Origin: Puniceicoccaceae bacterium
GTDB lineage: Bacteria; Verrucomicrobiota; Verrucomicrobiia; Opitutales; Coraliomargaritaceae
Length of the DNA: 36,689 bases
NCBI GenBank assembly: GCA_017854655.1
Contig: JAFMHF010000014.1
Span: forward strand, 1-36,689
Direction: 5' to 3'
Shown here: one piece after another, positions 35,063 to 36,689 of the stretch
Numbering within the stretch: position 1 is the stretch's first letter
Layout: every line of letters starts with the position of its first letter
The notes under the pieces: generated by a model
The model's database searches: none
What the model was told of the DNA's origin: nothing
What the model saw: only the letters and a program-made list of their open reading frames with translations
Position numbers and translations under genes: made by a program

Positions 35063-36178
35063 CTAAAAACTGCCGCGGGTGAGAATATCTTCCCCTAAAA
35101 TTGCGTGACGCACATGATTGAGCTGCAGCGCGTCGCGCATCGACTGCGTATCGCGCGCACTACCGATACCCGGGGTCGCGCAATCGCTCATAAACTTCGG
35201 CGCTTGATAAATAAAGGCATAATCGACCAGCTGCCGTTCCAGTAAACTGGAGGCCAGCGTCGGCCCAGTCTCGACATACACGCCGCAGATTTCCTCCTCT
35301 GCGCAACGCTTACGAAAAGCCTCCCAATCTAAATGCCCATCGACTTCTGGCAATTCCCAGACGCTCACGCCATGAGCAGTGAGTTGACCGCGCAGATCAA
35401 CATCCGCTGCCGGGCCACACAGCACAGTCGTGCGCCCCTTGTGCGCGTCGGTATACAGCTGCGGCCAGCGCGTTTCACGCACAGTGCGCAAACTCCGATC
35501 AAATACAAAACGCCGCGGACACCAGGTCGACTCGCCAATCCGGCTCGTCAGGCTCGGGTCATCGCGCAGCACCGTATTCGCTCCCACTGCGATCGCCGGA
35601 AAATAGCGCCGCCAACGCATCACATCCGCCCGTGCCGCCTCCCCCGTCACCCATTGCGAGTGCCCCGAAGCCGCCGCAAATTTACCGTCCAATGTAAGCG
35701 CCATCTTCGCCGCGATCAACGGACGATGACTCACAATCCAATGGTTGAAAATTAAATTCAGATCAGTGCAATCCTGCGCCAGCAGCCCTTCGACCACATC
35801 GACGCCCGCTGCGCGTAACAGCGCGAGCCCTTGTCCGGCATGGTCTGGGTTCGGATCGACTGCGCCGACGACCACATTCCGTAAGCCCGATTCAATAATC
35901 GCAGTCGTGCAAGCGCCCGTACGACCGCAGCTGCTGCAAGGCTCTAAAGTCACATAAATCGTCGCACCTTCGGCCGGCTTACGTCCCAGCGCTTGCAGTG
36001 CTTCGATCTCAGCGTGCGGTTGCCCCGCCGCATGATGCCAGCCTTCAGCCACGATCTGCCCCCGCTCGACGATCACCGCACCGACCATTGGGTTCGGGTG
36101 CGTTTGCCCCCAAGCTCGCTGCGCTAATTTAAGCGCATGCGCCATAAAGGCTTGGTGCGACTGGTCAGCTGAACTCAT
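35063..36178 (-). CDS. ribD: bifunctional riboflavin biosynthesis protein RibD
   Basis: RibD deaminates and then reduces a pyrimidine intermediate of riboflavin synthesis. The 371-residue protein has the deaminase domain (1-145), with zinc motif His55-Ala-Glu57 and Cys81 and Cys90 (EPCSSCGRTGACT), and the reductase domain from about 150 (IAAKMALTLDGKFAA, HSQWVTGEAARADV, AIAVGANTVLRDDP). Its ATG overlaps the stop of the upstream hydrolase gene. The usual partner genes ribE/ribB are not in the window. Confidence 0.96.
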   Translation of the reverse strand: MSSADQSHQAFMAHALKLAQRAWGQTHPNPMVGAVIVERGQIVAEGWHHAAGQPHAEIEALQALGRKPAEGATIYVTLEPCSSCGRTGACTTAIIESGLRNVVVGAVDPNPDHAGQGLALLRAAGVDVVEGLLAQDCTDLNLIFNHWIVSHRPLIAAKMALTLDGKFAAASGHSQWVTGEAARADVMRWRRYFPAIAVGANTVLRDDPSLTSRIGESTWCPRRFVFDRSLRTVRETRWPQLYTDAHKGRTTVLCGPAADVDLRGQLTAHGVSVWELPEVDGHLDWEAFRKRCAEEEICGVYVETGPTLASSLLERQLVDYAFIYQAPKFMSDCATPGIGSARDTQSMRDALQLNHVRHAILGEDILTRGSF

Positions 36179-36689
36179 ACGCGCACAAATGGATTACCGC
36201 CTTTTTCTTGGGCGACCGAGGTATTTGGGCCATGCCCTGGATAGATAACCGTCGCATCCGGCAGCGTATAAACCTGTGTTTTGATCGATTGCTCGAGCAC
36301 TGAGAAGTCGCCGCCTGGGAAATCGTAACGCCCGACGCTCCCAGCAAAAATTACATCGCCAACGATCGCCGCCTGTGCGCTAGCCACATAGACTAAGATA
36401 TTACCTGGGCAATGGCCGGGCACGTGACGGATCTCCAACTGGTCGCCCAGTAGATCGAGCGTATCGCCCGCTTTGATCCAGTGCTCAATCGGCACAGGCA
36501 ACAACTCCAGCCCTGGAATCGCATAGCTCGCCATTTTCGAAGGAGCCGCAAACATTTCAGTGTCGGCCAGATGCCCATAGGTCGGAATCCCCGCTGCGGC
36601 AAACTTGTGGCCATCCAAAATATGATCCCAGTGTCCATGTGTTAAAATCAGCGCCACAATCTGGCAGCCATGCTGCTGCGCAACTTGCA
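36175..36689 (-). CDS. metallo-beta-lactamase-fold hydrolase (glyoxalase II-like), 5' end cut by edge
   Basis: The frame stays open to the right edge, so the N-terminus is missing. The zinc motif THGHWDH lies within the first visible part, followed by PGHCPGN, GDVIFAGSVGRYDFPGGD and a final YPGHGPN. This is a hydroxyacylglutathione hydrolase-like layout, but the substrate cannot be set. The TGA at 36177-36175 overlaps the ribD ATG, so both are translated from one message. Confidence 0.9.
   Translation of the reverse strand, partial: QVAQQHGCQIVALILTHGHWDHILDGHKFAAAGIPTYGHLADTEMFAAPSKMASYAIPGLELLPVPIEHWIKAGDTLDLLGDQLEIRHVPGHCPGNILVYVASAQAAIVGDVIFAGSVGRYDFPGGDFSVLEQSIKTQVYTLPDATVIYPGHGPNTSVAQEKGGNPFVRV

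Overview
The window looks like ordinary chromosome of a Gram-negative bacterium of the Verrucomicrobiota, most likely Opitutae (Puniceicoccales or Coraliomargarita-like). This is inferred from the gene mix, from a TPR protein placed downstream of an ABC-2 transporter, from several lineage-type proteins of unknown function, and from the estimated mid-50s GC content. No database could be searched. There is no prophage, plasmid, CRISPR array, insertion sequence or integrase. The DNA is gene-dense, with many ATGA or GTGA start-stop overlaps.

Layout, left to right. 1-2818 (minus): acylphosphatase, ABC ATPase, ABC-2 permease and a TPR protein that runs off the left edge, probably one operon. 2992-5873 (plus): an unknown 230-aa protein, a divergent sigma-factor-like protein, and a secreted PhoD-like protein that has lost its metal ligands. 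6003-8911 (plus): lipB and lipA (overlapping), a short basic ORF coupled to a tandem ACT protein, and a TetR regulator. 8919-11526 (minus): a membrane metallophosphoesterase with altered motifs, an ABA4-like membrane protein, and purC. 11656-11733: tRNA-Glu(TTC). 11900-13969 (minus): M23 peptidase, a lipoprotein and an unknown protein. 14455-17119 (plus): cysteine hydrolase, aroC and a degenerate P-loop protein. 17233-19360 (minus): YdjM-like membrane protein and rsmJ. 19759-21850 (plus): MscS channel and tlyA. 21996-24894 (minus): hisG-aguB-aguA. 25034-26258 (plus): peroxiredoxin and an OmpR-type regulator. 26434-28742 (minus): receiver protein, small protein and a GspE/PilB ATPase. 28805-30361 (plus): sodium:solute symporter. 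30450-30668 (minus): Cys-rich repeat protein. 30800-32946 (plus): dusB, LMW phosphatase and efp. 33104-36689 (minus): metallo-beta-lactamase-fold hydrolase (partial), ribD, rdgB and pyrC.

How the genes work together: most encode core metabolism (lipoate, purine, pyrimidine, histidine, chorismate, riboflavin, putrescine from agmatine) and RNA or translation maintenance (RsmJ, TlyA, DusB, EF-P, tRNA-Glu). 

The most unusual material falls in two groups. First, five intergenic REP/BIME-like inverted repeats differ in sequence but share an architecture; in two of them the paired halves differ by compensatory changes that keep the hairpins. Second, several proteins look like catalytically altered members of known families: the PhoD-like protein, the metallophosphoesterase, the P-loop protein next to aroC, and the sigma-like protein. 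EF-P carries Arg at the loop-tip position 32. No wholly new multi-gene system is evident. The best candidates for something undescribed are the 2992-5873 cluster and the receiver/small-protein/GspE operon.
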